The position numbers were made by a program, and so were the translations under genes. Shown here one piece after another: positions 1 to 7,825 of a stretch of DNA of 24,853 nt. The DNA comes from a virus: positions 1 to 24,853 of IMG/VR virus record IMGVR_UViG_3300036715_002609; one strand, written 5' to 3'. The notes beneath the pieces were generated by a model. That model ran no database searches, was not told the origin of the DNA, and saw only the letters and a list, made by a program, of their open reading frames with translations. The stretch's first letter is position 1; each line of letters begins with the position of its first letter.

Positions 1-762
1 TTAATTATTTAGTTTTTCTCTGATTTTAGTAAGAGTTGTTTCATTATAGAATTGACCATCTTCAAAGATTATCTGTAAAAGACCCTTTCTTTCTTCTTCC
101 CAAGTACATTGATCTTTTAGACATATTTTGTTATTTTCATCTTTATATACTTGTAAAAGACCTTTTGCCGATTTTTTAACTCCACCATCAGTAATTGGAT
201 CTTTGAATATCTCAATACCAATCCCATTTACTTCAATGTATGTTGCTTTTTGTGCAGAACCATGTGTATCACGTGTAACAAATGCTAAACTATAGCTTCC
301 CACACCTAAAACAACATTTGTAGAAGCAAAACCTTTAGATTCTAATCTTTCAAAGATTCTTTGAGCTCTATCATAGTTAATACTATCACCATAGATTGCT
401 CCAATATGTGAATCTAATACTTTGTACCCTGTAGATGAAACTGTGCCACCAAAGATGTCCCAAAGTAATTCAATAACACCTTTGTATTTAGGTAATCCTA
501 AATCTAAATATGATTCATTTTCTGTATCATATTTTTCTCCACAAAGAATATCAACAGGATCTCCAGAGTCAGGTCTGATTACTAATTTACCTTCACGAGA
601 CATAATCAAGTCTTTTAATTTTGGTAGGTATTCAGTGACTACTTTGAATAAATCAAATGTGTCTGATACTAATGAGATAATTCCAGTTGGATTATCTAAT
701 AAAAATTTTCTAAAAGTTGCAAATTCTGCAACATCTCTAATTTGTTCATCTGTTAATTTCAT
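1..762 (-). CDS. nampt: Nicotinamide phosphoribosyltransferase, C-terminal half (split gene)
   Basis: This encodes the C-terminal half (253 aa) of NAMPT, which makes nicotinamide mononucleotide from nicotinamide and PRPP. Visible motifs are SLVSDTFD (family SVVSDSYD), KLVIRPDSGDP (active-site Arg and Asp of the family IIRPDSGNP), and GIGIEIFKDP followed by KKSAKG, matching the conserved GLGINVFKDP...KKGR end. The frame stays open upstream to 870, but I chose the ATG at 760-762 (MKLTDEQIRD) because the extra 36 residues are hydrophobic, do not resemble NAMPT and lie antisense to the endonuclease start. The leader is A-rich with no Shine-Dalgarno site. The N-terminal half lies at 1590-2420. The two halves together hold the recognisable active-site motifs, so a two-chain enzyme is plausible. 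The stop lies at the window's first bases. Confidence 0.9.
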   Translation of the reverse strand: MKLTDEQIRDVAEFATFRKFLLDNPTGIISLVSDTFDLFKVVTEYLPKLKDLIMSREGKLVIRPDSGDPVDILCGEKYDTENESYLDLGLPKYKGVIELLWDIFGGTVSSTGYKVLDSHIGAIYGDSINYDRAQRIFERLESKGFASTNVVLGVGSYSLAFVTRDTHGSAQKATYIEVNGIGIEIFKDPITDGGVKKSAKGLLQVYKDENNKICLKDQCTWEEERKGLLQIIFEDGQFYNETTLTKIREKLNN

Positions 763-826
763 ATATTTATTTTTTTTTATACTTATGAGTTGTGGATTTA
801 ATTTATAATAATAAATTAAATCCATT

Positions 827-1618
827 ATGATTAAAATTAATAAGACAATAAATGATATAAATGCGTACACTTATTTATTGAAGTTTATTATAAATAATAA
901 CATATATTATTATGGTGTTCGTTATGGTAATATTAAATTAAATATTACACCTGAAAATGATTTATTTATTAAATATTTTTCTTCATCAAAATCAGTAAAA
1001 AATCTACTAAGTGATAATATATTTCCATTTGAGATTATTATACATAAGACATTTAATTCTATAAAAGATGCTTGTGAATTTGAAGTATCTTTTTTAACAA
1101 AGGTTGATGCAAAAAATAGATTTGATTTCCTGAATCAAACTAATAACTTTGATAATTCATTACCTTGTAACAAAGGTAGAAAAATAAATCAATTAATCAA
1201 AGAAAAAATGAGTATTTCTCAATCTAAATGGCAATCCTCTGATGAATATAAACTCTATAGAAGTAAACAAATGAAAACTAAATGGCAAGATATAGATTAC
1301 AAAGAGTATATGCAGGATAAAAATAATAAATTTTGGAATAGTGATAGAGGAATTGAATTTATAAAAAATAGAAAACCTGCATGGACTGGTCTTACACATA
1401 GTGAAGAAACAAAATCTAAAATGAGTATATCTGCTAAAATACATTGAGCTAATATTGATTGTAAAGATAGAGCAATGAAAAGAAAACGTTATGAATGTAT
1501 CATATGTGGTAAAAATAACTTAGATGGAGGTAATTTTAACTCACATATGATAACAAAACATAATTGGTCAAAAGAAGAATGTGTAGTATTTAAGAAAGAT
1601 TATAATACTCTTCTATAA
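827..1618 (+). pseudogene. GIY-YIG homing endonuclease with in-frame TGA, inserted in NAMPT
   Basis: This reads as a GIY-YIG family homing endonuclease lying antisense between the two NAMPT halves. The N-terminal YYYGVRYGN matches the variant GIY-YIG core seen in phage enzymes, and DACEFEVSFL carries the likely catalytic Glu. A helix rich in K/S/E (GLTHSEETKSKMS) is a NUMOD3-like DNA-binding motif. The frame stops at TGA (1445-1447) after 206 codons but continues for 56 codons with a Cys2-His2-type finger (CIICG...HMITKH) and stops at 1616-1618. The tail looks homologous to the finger at the start of the endonuclease at 22349-23335, so the TGA probably truncates a longer enzyme. The nuclease core is intact and the 206-aa product could still be active. 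It overlaps the NAMPT N-half by 29 nt. Confidence 0.8.
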
Positions 1619-2420
1619 TATCATCTAACATACCTTTTTTTATTAAATTTTCAAAATATCCAACATTTGCACTTGTCACTGCATGTTCTGTTGCAATTAC
1701 AGAGTTGATACAAGGTTCAACTTCATCATAGTACATTCTTGCTGCAGGAATTACTGGTAAAGTATCAGAACCTCTTGAACCAGTTGCAAAACCTAAACCA
1801 GAGTTAACAATTGCAGATTTACCACCCATACCTCTCATAGAGAAGTCATGTAATTGGAAGTCTAAGAAACCAATTGCTTCTGGATTAGTTTTCATAATCC
1901 ATTTTTTACCTAATTGTCTTAAAGAACGTACAAAGGTAGCTGATGTTTGACCTTGCCAAAACTCAGCAGATAAGATAGTTTCTAAATAGTTTACAATCCA
2001 GTCAGCAACATAACCATTTAATGGTTGAGTATTTACAATAGTAAAAGAAGGGATTTTGTAAGGAGTTACTGTTCCTTCTTCTAAAGATTTGATTCTAACA
2101 GGTAAGTAACCTAATTTGTGTAATTCTTTGAAGTGAGTTACATCATAAGGTTGAGATAAACCTAACATCATTGTCATATCTTCACCAAACTTATCAATTT
2201 CTTGAATAGGTCTGTTAAAGAAATTAACATTCCAATCATGATACATTTGTCTAACAAGTTTTTGTTGTCCAAATTGAACAACTTCACCATCATTAGGACA
2301 ATTACTATGTTTACCACTTCTTGGTGTGTTGTTTGAGTACATTAAAGTACTTCCTACAGGTAACATTGGTTTGTGTCCTGTTTTATATACGTCTGTCCAA
2401 TAAATTTCTAAAAAGTTCAT
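1590..2420 (-). CDS. nampt: Nicotinamide phosphoribosyltransferase, N-terminal half (split gene)
   Basis: This encodes the N-terminal half (276 aa) of NAMPT. Recognisable family motifs are YWTDVYKTGHKPMLP (family DSYKVTHYKQYPP), VNYLETILSAEFW (family TNWIETILVQSWY), QLHDFSMRG (family KLHDFGYRG, with catalytic Asp) and ATEHAV (family AAEHST, with the His phosphorylated during catalysis). The protein ends a few dozen residues after that His, in a region that is a variable loop in relatives, and its last codons overlap the endonuclease's 3' end. The ATG begins one base after the stop of the upstream PRPP synthetase gene, implying translational coupling and shared transcription. The reading frame is clean. 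With 253 residues from the other half the total is about 529, slightly longer than the usual 470-500. Confidence 0.92.
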   Translation of the reverse strand: MNFLEIYWTDVYKTGHKPMLPVGSTLMYSNNTPRSGKHSNCPNDGEVVQFGQQKLVRQMYHDWNVNFFNRPIQEIDKFGEDMTMMLGLSQPYDVTHFKELHKLGYLPVRIKSLEEGTVTPYKIPSFTIVNTQPLNGYVADWIVNYLETILSAEFWQGQTSATFVRSLRQLGKKWIMKTNPEAIGFLDFQLHDFSMRGMGGKSAIVNSGLGFATGSRGSDTLPVIPAARMYYDEVEPCINSVIATEHAVTSANVGYFENLIKKGMLDDIIEEYYNLS

Positions 2421-2421
2421 A

Positions 2422-3285
2422 TTAAAATATATTAAGTTGTTTTACTAATTCATTATCTACATCTTTAACTGAGTTGGTGCAATAAATACCATCAATCCAG
2501 TTTTTTAATTCACTAAATCCTGCAGAGAAGATTCCATGAGTAACTACTAAATAGATCTTGTCATTAAAGACAGAATCTTCTCTTTCTTTTCTGATTGTTT
2601 TTGCAATTTCTAAGAAAGTTCTACCACCATCACAAATATCATCAATGATAACAAAGTTTTTACTACCAGGTTCTTGAGTAAGTCCAGGAACTTCTGTGTG
2701 AGTAATTTTACCAGTTTTAATATCTCTGTGTTTATTTGCAATAACCATTTTGTCAATTCCAAAATGTTCTGAAACATGATACATTTTTTTAAGAGCACCT
2801 GCATCTGGAGAGACTAAGATAAGTTTTTCTCTTGCACCATTTGTGTTATCAATATCTGTTAAGGCAAACTTAACTAAACCAATGTTGTCAATCTTTCTGT
2901 AGTTATGAATACAAGCTTCAAGTACATCAGAGTGAGCATCTACAATAGTTACTGTTTCATAATCTTGTGAATTGATGATTGGTGTGATAATATCTTTAAG
3001 GTAATTGATACCTCCATCTTCAAATTGTCTGTCAGATCGTGCACCTAAGAAGTATGGTACATAAAGGTGAATTGTTTTTACTCCTATATTTCTAAGTGCA
3101 GCAGTTGCACATAAAATAACTTCTAAGTCTTTGAATCTATTAAGTCTTGAACTAATTTTTACTTCATCTTCAAGATGGATGAACTCAAGGTTGATTGATT
3201 GTTGACCATCAGGAAATTTAGAAATTTTGTATCTAAGGTTTAAATCACCTACTTTTTCTTGGTCAACTAAGTCTAATATTTTCAT
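2422..3285 (-). CDS. prs: Ribose-phosphate pyrophosphokinase (PRPP synthetase)
   Basis: PRPP synthetase transfers pyrophosphate from ATP to ribose 5-phosphate, supplying the PRPP that NAMPT consumes. The 287-aa product has the family landmarks: KFPDGQ near residue 24, VPYFLGARSDRQ (family PYARQDRK, ATP-binding), VDAHSD (metal-binding DLH region), SPDAGALKK (family SPDAGG), the PRPP-binding signature FVIIDDICDGGRTF, and THGIFSAG. It is slightly shorter than cellular Prs (about 310 aa), as phage homologues often are. It is first in the minus-strand operon with NAMPT one base downstream, and a TATATTTG box lies 27 nt upstream of its ATG. The gene pair is known from phages such as vibriophage KVP40. 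Confidence in the family is high; activity is inferred from motif retention. Confidence 0.94.
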   Translation of the reverse strand: MKILDLVDQEKVGDLNLRYKISKFPDGQQSINLEFIHLEDEVKISSRLNRFKDLEVILCATAALRNIGVKTIHLYVPYFLGARSDRQFEDGGINYLKDIITPIINSQDYETVTIVDAHSDVLEACIHNYRKIDNIGLVKFALTDIDNTNGAREKLILVSPDAGALKKMYHVSEHFGIDKMVIANKHRDIKTGKITHTEVPGLTQEPGSKNFVIIDDICDGGRTFLEIAKTIRKEREDSVFNDKIYLVVTHGIFSAGFSELKNWIDGIYCTNSVKDVDNELVKQLNIF

Positions 3286-3311
3286 AATATTTTATAGTTT
3301 GAATTTCTATA

Positions 3312-3319
3312 CAAATATA
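3312..3319 (-). promoter_or_regulatory. Bacteroidota-type -7 promoter box for the prs-NAMPT operon
   Basis: On the minus strand this reads TATATTTG, a match to the Bacteroidota sigma-A -7 consensus TAnnTTTG, 27 nt upstream of the prs start codon. I see no good -33 TTTG at the expected distance, so the call rests on the -7 box and position. Confidence 0.5.
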
Positions 3320-3372
3320 CAACTATTGTTTTAATATAATTAACTTTTTTCAATTATTTTTATATAAAATTT

Positions 3373-3557
3373 ATGGATGTAGAATTTGATGAAATGATAG
3401 ACTAATTTATAAAGGTGTTAAATTTGAAACAACTAGAGAACAGATATATCATCTACAAAATTATGGTATTGATGCTATGAACTATATAGAAGAAATGTAT
3501 AAGAAAAGTACCATTTATATTAGAGACCAAAAAATTGACCTTATATTAAAAAAGTAA
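3373..3557 (+). pseudogene. Small unknown gene broken by a frameshift
   Basis: An ATG at 3373 opens MDVEFDEMID then hits TAA at 3403. In the frame overlapping at 3402 translation continues as LIYKGVKFETTREQ and runs 51 codons to TAA at 3555-3557, with balanced coding composition. The simplest reading is a single gene of about 61 codons with one indel near 3400. I do not recognise the product. Its 3' end overlaps the end of the minus-strand gene at 3546 by 12 nt, so the two are convergent. An intact start further in (the Met in AMNYIEEM) would give only about 27 residues. Confidence 0.4.
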
Positions 3558-3950
3558 TTTCTTAATACTTAACTCTCTATTCCATTCTTTAAGTAAATCT
3601 AACTCATGGTCACTGAACTCTCCTAAATCTTCTTGATTAATGGTTTTATGATAATCTAATTTATAGTAAGTTGGATTCATATCTTTTAGATAAATAAATT
3701 CTTCTGAATTAGGAAAGAAAGAATTAAATACTTGTTGATTTTCCATTGTAAAATCTTCATAGTTTTGTAAGAATTGAAACTCATAATCACATATACCAAA
3801 GTGTAAACTATCTTCATATATAAAAAGAAAAAGAGGTTTTGGTTTTACATCCAATGAAAAATATGATGTAGTAGTTGTAATAAATAACAACTTAACATTT
3901 TCCCATAGTGGGTAAATTTTTACAATATTTCCTTGATATTTTTTTGACAT
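3546..3950 (-). CDS. Hypothetical protein (134 aa)
   Basis: I do not recognise this protein. It is 134 aa, rich in aromatic residues and Asp/Glu, with no signal peptide or membrane helix that I can see. The start MSKKYQGNIV at 3948-3950 follows an AT-rich leader. It is transcribed divergently from the zinc-array protein at 3972, and only 21 bases separate the two start codons; that gap contains the near-palindromic AATATATATT motif. The frame is clean and codon use matches the neighbours, so I take it as a real gene. Confidence 0.7.
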   Translation of the reverse strand: MSKKYQGNIVKIYPLWENVKLLFITTTTSYFSLDVKPKPLFLFIYEDSLHFGICDYEFQFLQNYEDFTMENQQVFNSFFPNSEEFIYLKDMNPTYYKLDYHKTINQEDLGEFSDHELDLLKEWNRELSIKKLLF

Positions 3951-3956
3951 AGATTA

Positions 3957-3971
3957 TTTAATATATATTAT
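3957..3971. promoter_or_regulatory. TTTAATATATATTA motif between divergent genes
   Basis: This AT-rich near-palindromic element fills most of the 21-base gap between divergent start codons. The same core (TTAATATATA) recurs before at least eight other genes in the window and may be a phage-specific promoter. Here it abuts the GTG start at 3972, which would make that mRNA nearly leaderless. Confidence 0.35.
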
Positions 3972-5549
3972 GTGAATAAAATTGTTAATGGTTATTTAGA
4001 ATTTATTACTGAAAGTAAATTAGAATTGCTTTTAGAGGCAAAGATACAGTTTATGCCAAAGTTTACCAAATTACTTAATAGAATAGATTCTCCAATTACT
4101 ACTGCATTGGAAGAAATAGCTGGTAAAGATGTTGATATTAATACTAATTTTATAGATATAAGTAATGATAAATATGATTATATTACTTTCATACCAGATG
4201 ATAAAGTAGAAATGGTTAATTATGTTGTTACTGGAGAACCTTTTATTACATATCATACTTTATCACAAACCGCAAACAGAAATAAAACTTACCCAATTGG
4301 TCAAGTTGCTGAACCAAGTGAAGGAACTATTGGTAAGATAGTTCATCAACTTACAATAGATGAATTGAATAATATTTTACCAAGTGATAATTGGGAAGAT
4401 TGGGAAGATGAGGATAGATTAGTTCATTTTAGTTGGAGTAATGGTAGATATAATGTTTTGATTAAAAAATCAGGATTACAGATAGATGTTACTAATTATA
4501 AACCCACTAATTATAAAGTAGGTAAGTTTATTAATGCTATTTTAACTAAGGCAGGATATACTTTTACACCTGTTCAGATAGAAGACTTTGTTAATAAGTA
4601 TAAAGCTCAAATGAAAGTTAGAAATAATACATTAAGTAGATTTGAGATTGTTAAAGGTGAAGATATAAGAAAGTATTACTTAGTTGATAATTATTTTACT
4701 AAGAAAGGTTCTTTAGGTGGTTCTTGTATGAAACATAAATATTGTCAACCTTACTTTGATATTTTTGTTGAAAACCCAGATGTAGTTTCTATGATTATAC
4801 TTAGACAAGAAGAAGGATATGTTGAAGATTATGTTGATGAAGATACTGGTGAAGTTGTTACGCTACCAATTGAAGATAAAATAACAGGTAGGGCTCTTTT
4901 ATGGACTGATAATAAAGGTAGAAGAATAATGGATCGTGTTTATGTAATTGATACTGCAGACATTGAGTTTTTTAAAGAATTTGCAAATAAGAATGGATTT
5001 TTATATAAAAAAACACAAGACTTTAATGAAGATACACCTTTGATGTTGAATGGTGTTCAATTAAGTGAAGAAGAAAGTATTATAAAAGTTCAATTACCAG
5101 AGAATAAAGATTATGAAAATGGTTATCCTTATATGGACACTCTTAAATATTATAAAATTAAAACTGGAATACTAACAAATGAAGAAAGTAGAGATAAAGA
5201 TTATTATTTAGAAGATACTGATGGTAATTTGGGTCCTTGTAGTTTCTGTGGTGGTAGAGGGGAACTTGATTGTCCTGAATGTTTAGGTGTTGGTATTGAG
5301 GATTGTCCTGAATGTGAAGGTGTGAGAGGTGAAACTTGTGATTTTTGTGATGGTCAAAAAATAATGCCTTGTCCTTCTTGTGATGGTGATGATCCGGATT
5401 GTGATTTTTGCAAAGGTAAAGGTGAGGTTAATTGTCCAGAATGTGATGGTGAAGGTTTAATTGATTGTGAGAAATGTGGAGGAGCAGGTGATATACAATG
5501 TACTATGTGTAATGGTCATAAAATAGTTGATTGTCCAGAATGTGGATAA
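3972..5549 (+). CDS. Large phage protein with C-terminal tenfold CxxC zinc array
   Basis: This 525-aa protein has three visible parts. Residues 1-15 (MNKIVNGYLEFITES) resemble the T4 capsid-targeting propeptide MKTYQEFIAEA, with ITE|S fitting the (L/I)xE cleavage rule of T4 gp21. The middle (about 230-350) contains GGSCMKHKYCQPYFDIF and ITGRALLW...DRVY, which I recall as a recurring domain of unknown function in large phages. From residue 423 to the end there are ten CxxC motifs, mostly with Gly-rich spacers, as in the DnaJ zinc finger, which has only four. It has no J domain, so it is not a DnaJ chaperone. The start is GTG at 3972; an ATG two bases upstream (3970) would run straight into TGA. 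A strong terminator follows. Its role is unknown; RNA or unfolded-protein binding is possible. Confidence 0.8.
   Translation: MNKIVNGYLEFITESKLELLLEAKIQFMPKFTKLLNRIDSPITTALEEIAGKDVDINTNFIDISNDKYDYITFIPDDKVEMVNYVVTGEPFITYHTLSQTANRNKTYPIGQVAEPSEGTIGKIVHQLTIDELNNILPSDNWEDWEDEDRLVHFSWSNGRYNVLIKKSGLQIDVTNYKPTNYKVGKFINAILTKAGYTFTPVQIEDFVNKYKAQMKVRNNTLSRFEIVKGEDIRKYYLVDNYFTKKGSLGGSCMKHKYCQPYFDIFVENPDVVSMIILRQEEGYVEDYVDEDTGEVVTLPIEDKITGRALLWTDNKGRRIMDRVYVIDTADIEFFKEFANKNGFLYKKTQDFNEDTPLMLNGVQLSEEESIIKVQLPENKDYENGYPYMDTLKYYKIKTGILTNEESRDKDYYLEDTDGNLGPCSFCGGRGELDCPECLGVGIEDCPECEGVRGETCDFCDGQKIMPCPSCDGDDPDCDFCKGKGEVNCPECDGEGLIDCEKCGGAGDIQCTMCNGHKIVDCPECG
5238..5546 (+). repeat. Ten-unit CxxC(x)G zinc-finger repeat array (coding)
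   Basis: Ten CxxC pairs lie within about 103 codons: CSFC, CPEC, CPEC, CDFC, CPSC, CDFC, CPEC, CEKC, CTMC, CPEC. This could fold into up to five zinc sites. The nucleotide repeats are imperfect, so it is an old or selected expansion rather than a recent tandem duplication. Confidence 0.85.
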
Positions 5550-5552
5550 ATA

Positions 5553-5578
5553 AAAAACCCACTTTTCAGTGGGTTTTT
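5553..5578. terminator. Bidirectional intrinsic terminator
   Basis: The stem AAAAACCCACT / AGTGGGTTTTT has a 4-nt loop, with A-tract and T-tract on either side. It lies between the convergent genes ending at 5549 (+) and 5582 (-) and should serve both. Confidence 0.9.
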
Positions 5579-5581
5579 ATT

Positions 5582-6310
5582 TTAAGAATTCATTTTTAAA
5601 ACTTCTTTCTTGTAGTAATCTTCAAAACCTTCAAGGTAAGAATCCATAGATTTATCATTATCCAATCCAATTACTTCATCTATTAAACCAAAAGATAATG
5701 CTTCATTTGAGAAAAACCATCTATCATGTCTTGAAATCTCATATATTTCATCAAAAGTTTTTCCACAATTTTCTGCTAATATTTTAAATAACATGTAGTT
5801 ATATTTTTCTGCTTCAAATTGATTTATTCTGGTATCTTGAATATTACCTTGACTACCATGACTTACCATATGTGTCATTACCTTTGCTGTTATTAGTGAA
5901 GTTCTTTTACCTTTGGTTCCTGAACTAAGAATTATTGAACCCATACTTGCACACATACCAACATTTGTTGTTGCTACATCTGATTTTATATAATTCATAA
6001 CATCTCTTATTCCTAATCCTGATAACACACTACCACCAGGTGTATCACAATATATATCTATATCTTTTTTATCAACGGAATCTAAATACATTAATTGTGC
6101 TTGTATTATAGATGCAACATTTCCATCTATACCACCAGATAACCAAATTATTCGGTCTTTCATAAGACGAGAGAAAACATCTAACTGTGAGACATTTAAT
6201 GCTCTTTCCTCTAAAATATAAGGTGTTAAATTTTTCTCATAGTAGTGTAAATTCATACTTGTTAAACCTTCACTCAATGCATACTTTTTAAAGTCTTTTC
6301 CGTAATCCAT
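5582..6310 (-). CDS. clpP: ClpP-like ATP-dependent protease proteolytic subunit
   Basis: ClpP subunits form the barrel protease that degrades proteins fed by Clp ATPases. In this 242-aa protein the catalytic Ser sits in GMCASMG (Ser122), the His in MTHM (His148), and the Asp in the SRHDRWFFSNEA segment (about Asp196), followed by FGLIDEVI as in the ClpP C-terminus. DTPGGSV matches the conserved oligomerisation strand (family NSPGG). The N-terminal 45 residues are longer than in bacterial ClpP and have no obvious match. No ATPase partner lies in this window, but a ClpS adaptor is at 19370. A prohead-protease role is an alternative, since ClpP/S14 folds serve there in some phages; the gene does not sit in a visible capsid operon. 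Confidence 0.88.
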   Translation of the reverse strand: MDYGKDFKKYALSEGLTSMNLHYYEKNLTPYILEERALNVSQLDVFSRLMKDRIIWLSGGIDGNVASIIQAQLMYLDSVDKKDIDIYCDTPGGSVLSGLGIRDVMNYIKSDVATTNVGMCASMGSIILSSGTKGKRTSLITAKVMTHMVSHGSQGNIQDTRINQFEAEKYNYMLFKILAENCGKTFDEIYEISRHDRWFFSNEALSFGLIDEVIGLDNDKSMDSYLEGFEDYYKKEVLKMNS

Positions 6311-6371
6311 AATTTTAATTTTAGTTATTTAATTTACTCACTCATCAATCTAAAAAAGGGACTAATGATTG

Positions 6372-6387
6372 TTTAATATATATTATA
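6372..6387 (+). promoter_or_regulatory. TTTAATATATATTATA motif upstream of the HNH gene
   Basis: The recurrent TTAATATATA core ends 16 nt before the ATG at 6404. It is a candidate phage promoter by recurrence only. Confidence 0.35.
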
Positions 6388-6403
6388 AAAAATAAAAAGG
6401 TTT

Positions 6404-7171
6404 ATGAAGAAATGTAAAATGTGTGAGATTGAAAAAGATTTTTCTGAATTTAGGCCATCTAAAAGACATAGTGATGGATATCTAAAAGAGTGTCAAGAGT
6501 GCATGTCTATAAAGAGAAGAGAGGATTATCTTAATAATTATGATATTCGTAGAGCTTCCAATAAAAAGTATTATGAGAATAATAAAGAAAAAATATTATT
6601 AAATTCAAATGTTGATAAAGAAAAGAAAAAAATAACCGATGCTAAGTATAGAAATAGTAATAAAGAGAAACTTAAAGAAAGAAGTAAAAAATATTATGAA
6701 AATAATAAAGAAAAAATAAAAAACAAATCAAAAGAGTACTATAAAAATAATAAAGAAAAAATAAATACACCTACTGATAGAAAACGTGAATTGAAAAGAC
6801 AATCTTATCAAAAAAGAAAACATCAATATGTTTGGAGAGAAATTTTAAGAAAAACTATAACACAATTAAAACTAAATAAGAATCAAACTACATTGGAAAT
6901 TTTAGGATATAGTTATGATATATTAAAATCAAATATAGAATCTAAGTTTAAAGAAGGTATGTCTTGGGAAAACCATGGTAATTGGCATGTTGATCATATA
7001 ATACCAATCTCTTTATTTAGAGAGGGTATAGATGCTAGTATAGTCAATAGATTAGATAATCTAAGACCATTATGGTCTAATGATAATTTAGTAAGACAGA
7101 ATAAAATTGATGATTTAGAAGATGAGTATAAATATTTATTAGAAGATTTTAAAGAATATCTTGTTAGTTAA
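6404..7171 (+). CDS. HNH homing endonuclease
   Basis: This is a free-standing HNH endonuclease of 255 aa. The N-terminus has a zinc knuckle (CKMCEIEKDFSEF ... CQECM). Residues about 50-125 are repeats of the K-x-Y-Y-E-N-N-K-E-K-I type, a lysine-rich helical segment typical of DNA-binding tails in these enzymes. The HNH core is WHVDHIIPISLF followed by NRLDNLRPLWSNDNLVRQNK, with the paired His and the distal Asn residues present. The frame is intact. The neighbouring genes (ClpP on the minus strand, the metalloprotease on the plus strand) look whole, so this one is intergenic rather than gene-splitting. Confidence 0.92.
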   Translation: MKKCKMCEIEKDFSEFRPSKRHSDGYLKECQECMSIKRREDYLNNYDIRRASNKKYYENNKEKILLNSNVDKEKKKITDAKYRNSNKEKLKERSKKYYENNKEKIKNKSKEYYKNNKEKINTPTDRKRELKRQSYQKRKHQYVWREILRKTITQLKLNKNQTTLEILGYSYDILKSNIESKFKEGMSWENHGNWHVDHIIPISLFREGIDASIVNRLDNLRPLWSNDNLVRQNKIDDLEDEYKYLLEDFKEYLVS

Positions 7172-7191
7172 TTTAATTTAATGTATATTTG
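7161..7191 (+). promoter_or_regulatory. Bacteroidota-type promoter TTG-N20-TATATTTG
   Basis: TTG at 7161-7163 is followed 20 nt later by TATATTTG (7184-7191), matching both boxes and the spacing of the Bacteroidota sigma-A promoter. The ATG of the metalloprotease is 21 nt downstream. The -33 box overlaps the end of the HNH gene. Confidence 0.6.
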
Positions 7192-7212
7192 TATCTAAAC
7201 TAAATTATATTT

Positions 7213-7824
7213 ATGAAAAACTCTTTTAAGTTATTTGATTTTATGGGAACACCAGTTTATTTGAAATATTGGTTCTTCCTCTTTTTGTTATTTGGTATCA
7301 ATGCATTTGTTACCTTTTTTATTACTGTATTAGTACATGAGTTAGCACACACTTTTGTTGCTAAGAAGTTTAATCTTACTGTAAGTACAGTTGTTTTAGA
7401 TTTTCTTGCAGGATCTGCAGGAATTGATACTACTTATACTCCTTATGGTCAAACAATTCTTGTTTCTATTGCAGGTCCACTTAGTAATTTACTTTTATCT
7501 GGTCTTGGTTGGTTATTACTTAATAATGGTGGTGGTGTAGATACTTTTTTAGCTAGTTTCTTAGTAACATTTATATCTTATAACTTTATTTTATTTATAT
7601 TTAATATCTTACCTATTTATCCTATGGATGGTGGTAGAATTTCAAAGGCCATTTGTCAGTGGGTTACTAAACCTTCAATTGGTAGAAAAATCAATGGATT
7701 TATTTCAGTAGTATCAAGTGTATTACTTTTAGTATTTTCAATTTATTCAAGTATGTATATTATGGCAATCTTTTGTTTACTTTTTATATATATGGGATAT
7801 ACAGAGATAAAACAAAAATACTAA
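7213..7824 (+). CDS. Site-2-protease family (M50) membrane metalloprotease
   Basis: Site-2 proteases cut membrane proteins within the bilayer. This 203-aa protein has the zinc motif HELAH at residues 42-46 (HExxH) inside a hydrophobic segment, the conserved IAGPLSN loop near residues 86-92, and NILPIYPMDGGR at 131-142, whose Asp139 would be the third zinc ligand (family NxxPxxxxDGGR). Five or six hydrophobic segments alternate through the chain. There is no PDZ or CBS domain, so it is a minimal M50 core like SpoIVFB-type enzymes. It has a good promoter and is first of three closely packed genes (next ATG 1 nt after its stop). The substrate is unknown; a host anti-sigma factor or a phage membrane protein are possibilities. 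Confidence 0.88.
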   Translation: MKNSFKLFDFMGTPVYLKYWFFLFLLFGINAFVTFFITVLVHELAHTFVAKKFNLTVSTVVLDFLAGSAGIDTTYTPYGQTILVSIAGPLSNLLLSGLGWLLLNNGGGVDTFLASFLVTFISYNFILFIFNILPIYPMDGGRISKAICQWVTKPSIGRKINGFISVVSSVLLLVFSIYSSMYIMAIFCLLFIYMGYTEIKQKY

Positions 7825-7825
7825 A

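Noticed and set aside
763-870. N-terminal hydrophobic extension of the NAMPT C-half (possible membrane anchor)
   Set aside because: It runs antisense through the start of the endonuclease gene, has no NAMPT resemblance, and the ATG at 760-762 fits better.
1445-1447. TGA recoded as a sense codon (alternative genetic code)
   Set aside because: Only the GIY-YIG gene invites it. Elsewhere TGA acts as a proper stop, for example at 16683-16685 inside a terminator stem and in ATGA overlaps at 8398-8401.
6530-6780. Tandem nucleotide repeat or CRISPR-like array from repeated AATAATAAAGAAAAAATA
   Set aside because: The repeats encode the Lys-rich DNA-binding helix of the HNH enzyme in a single frame and lack uniform spacers.
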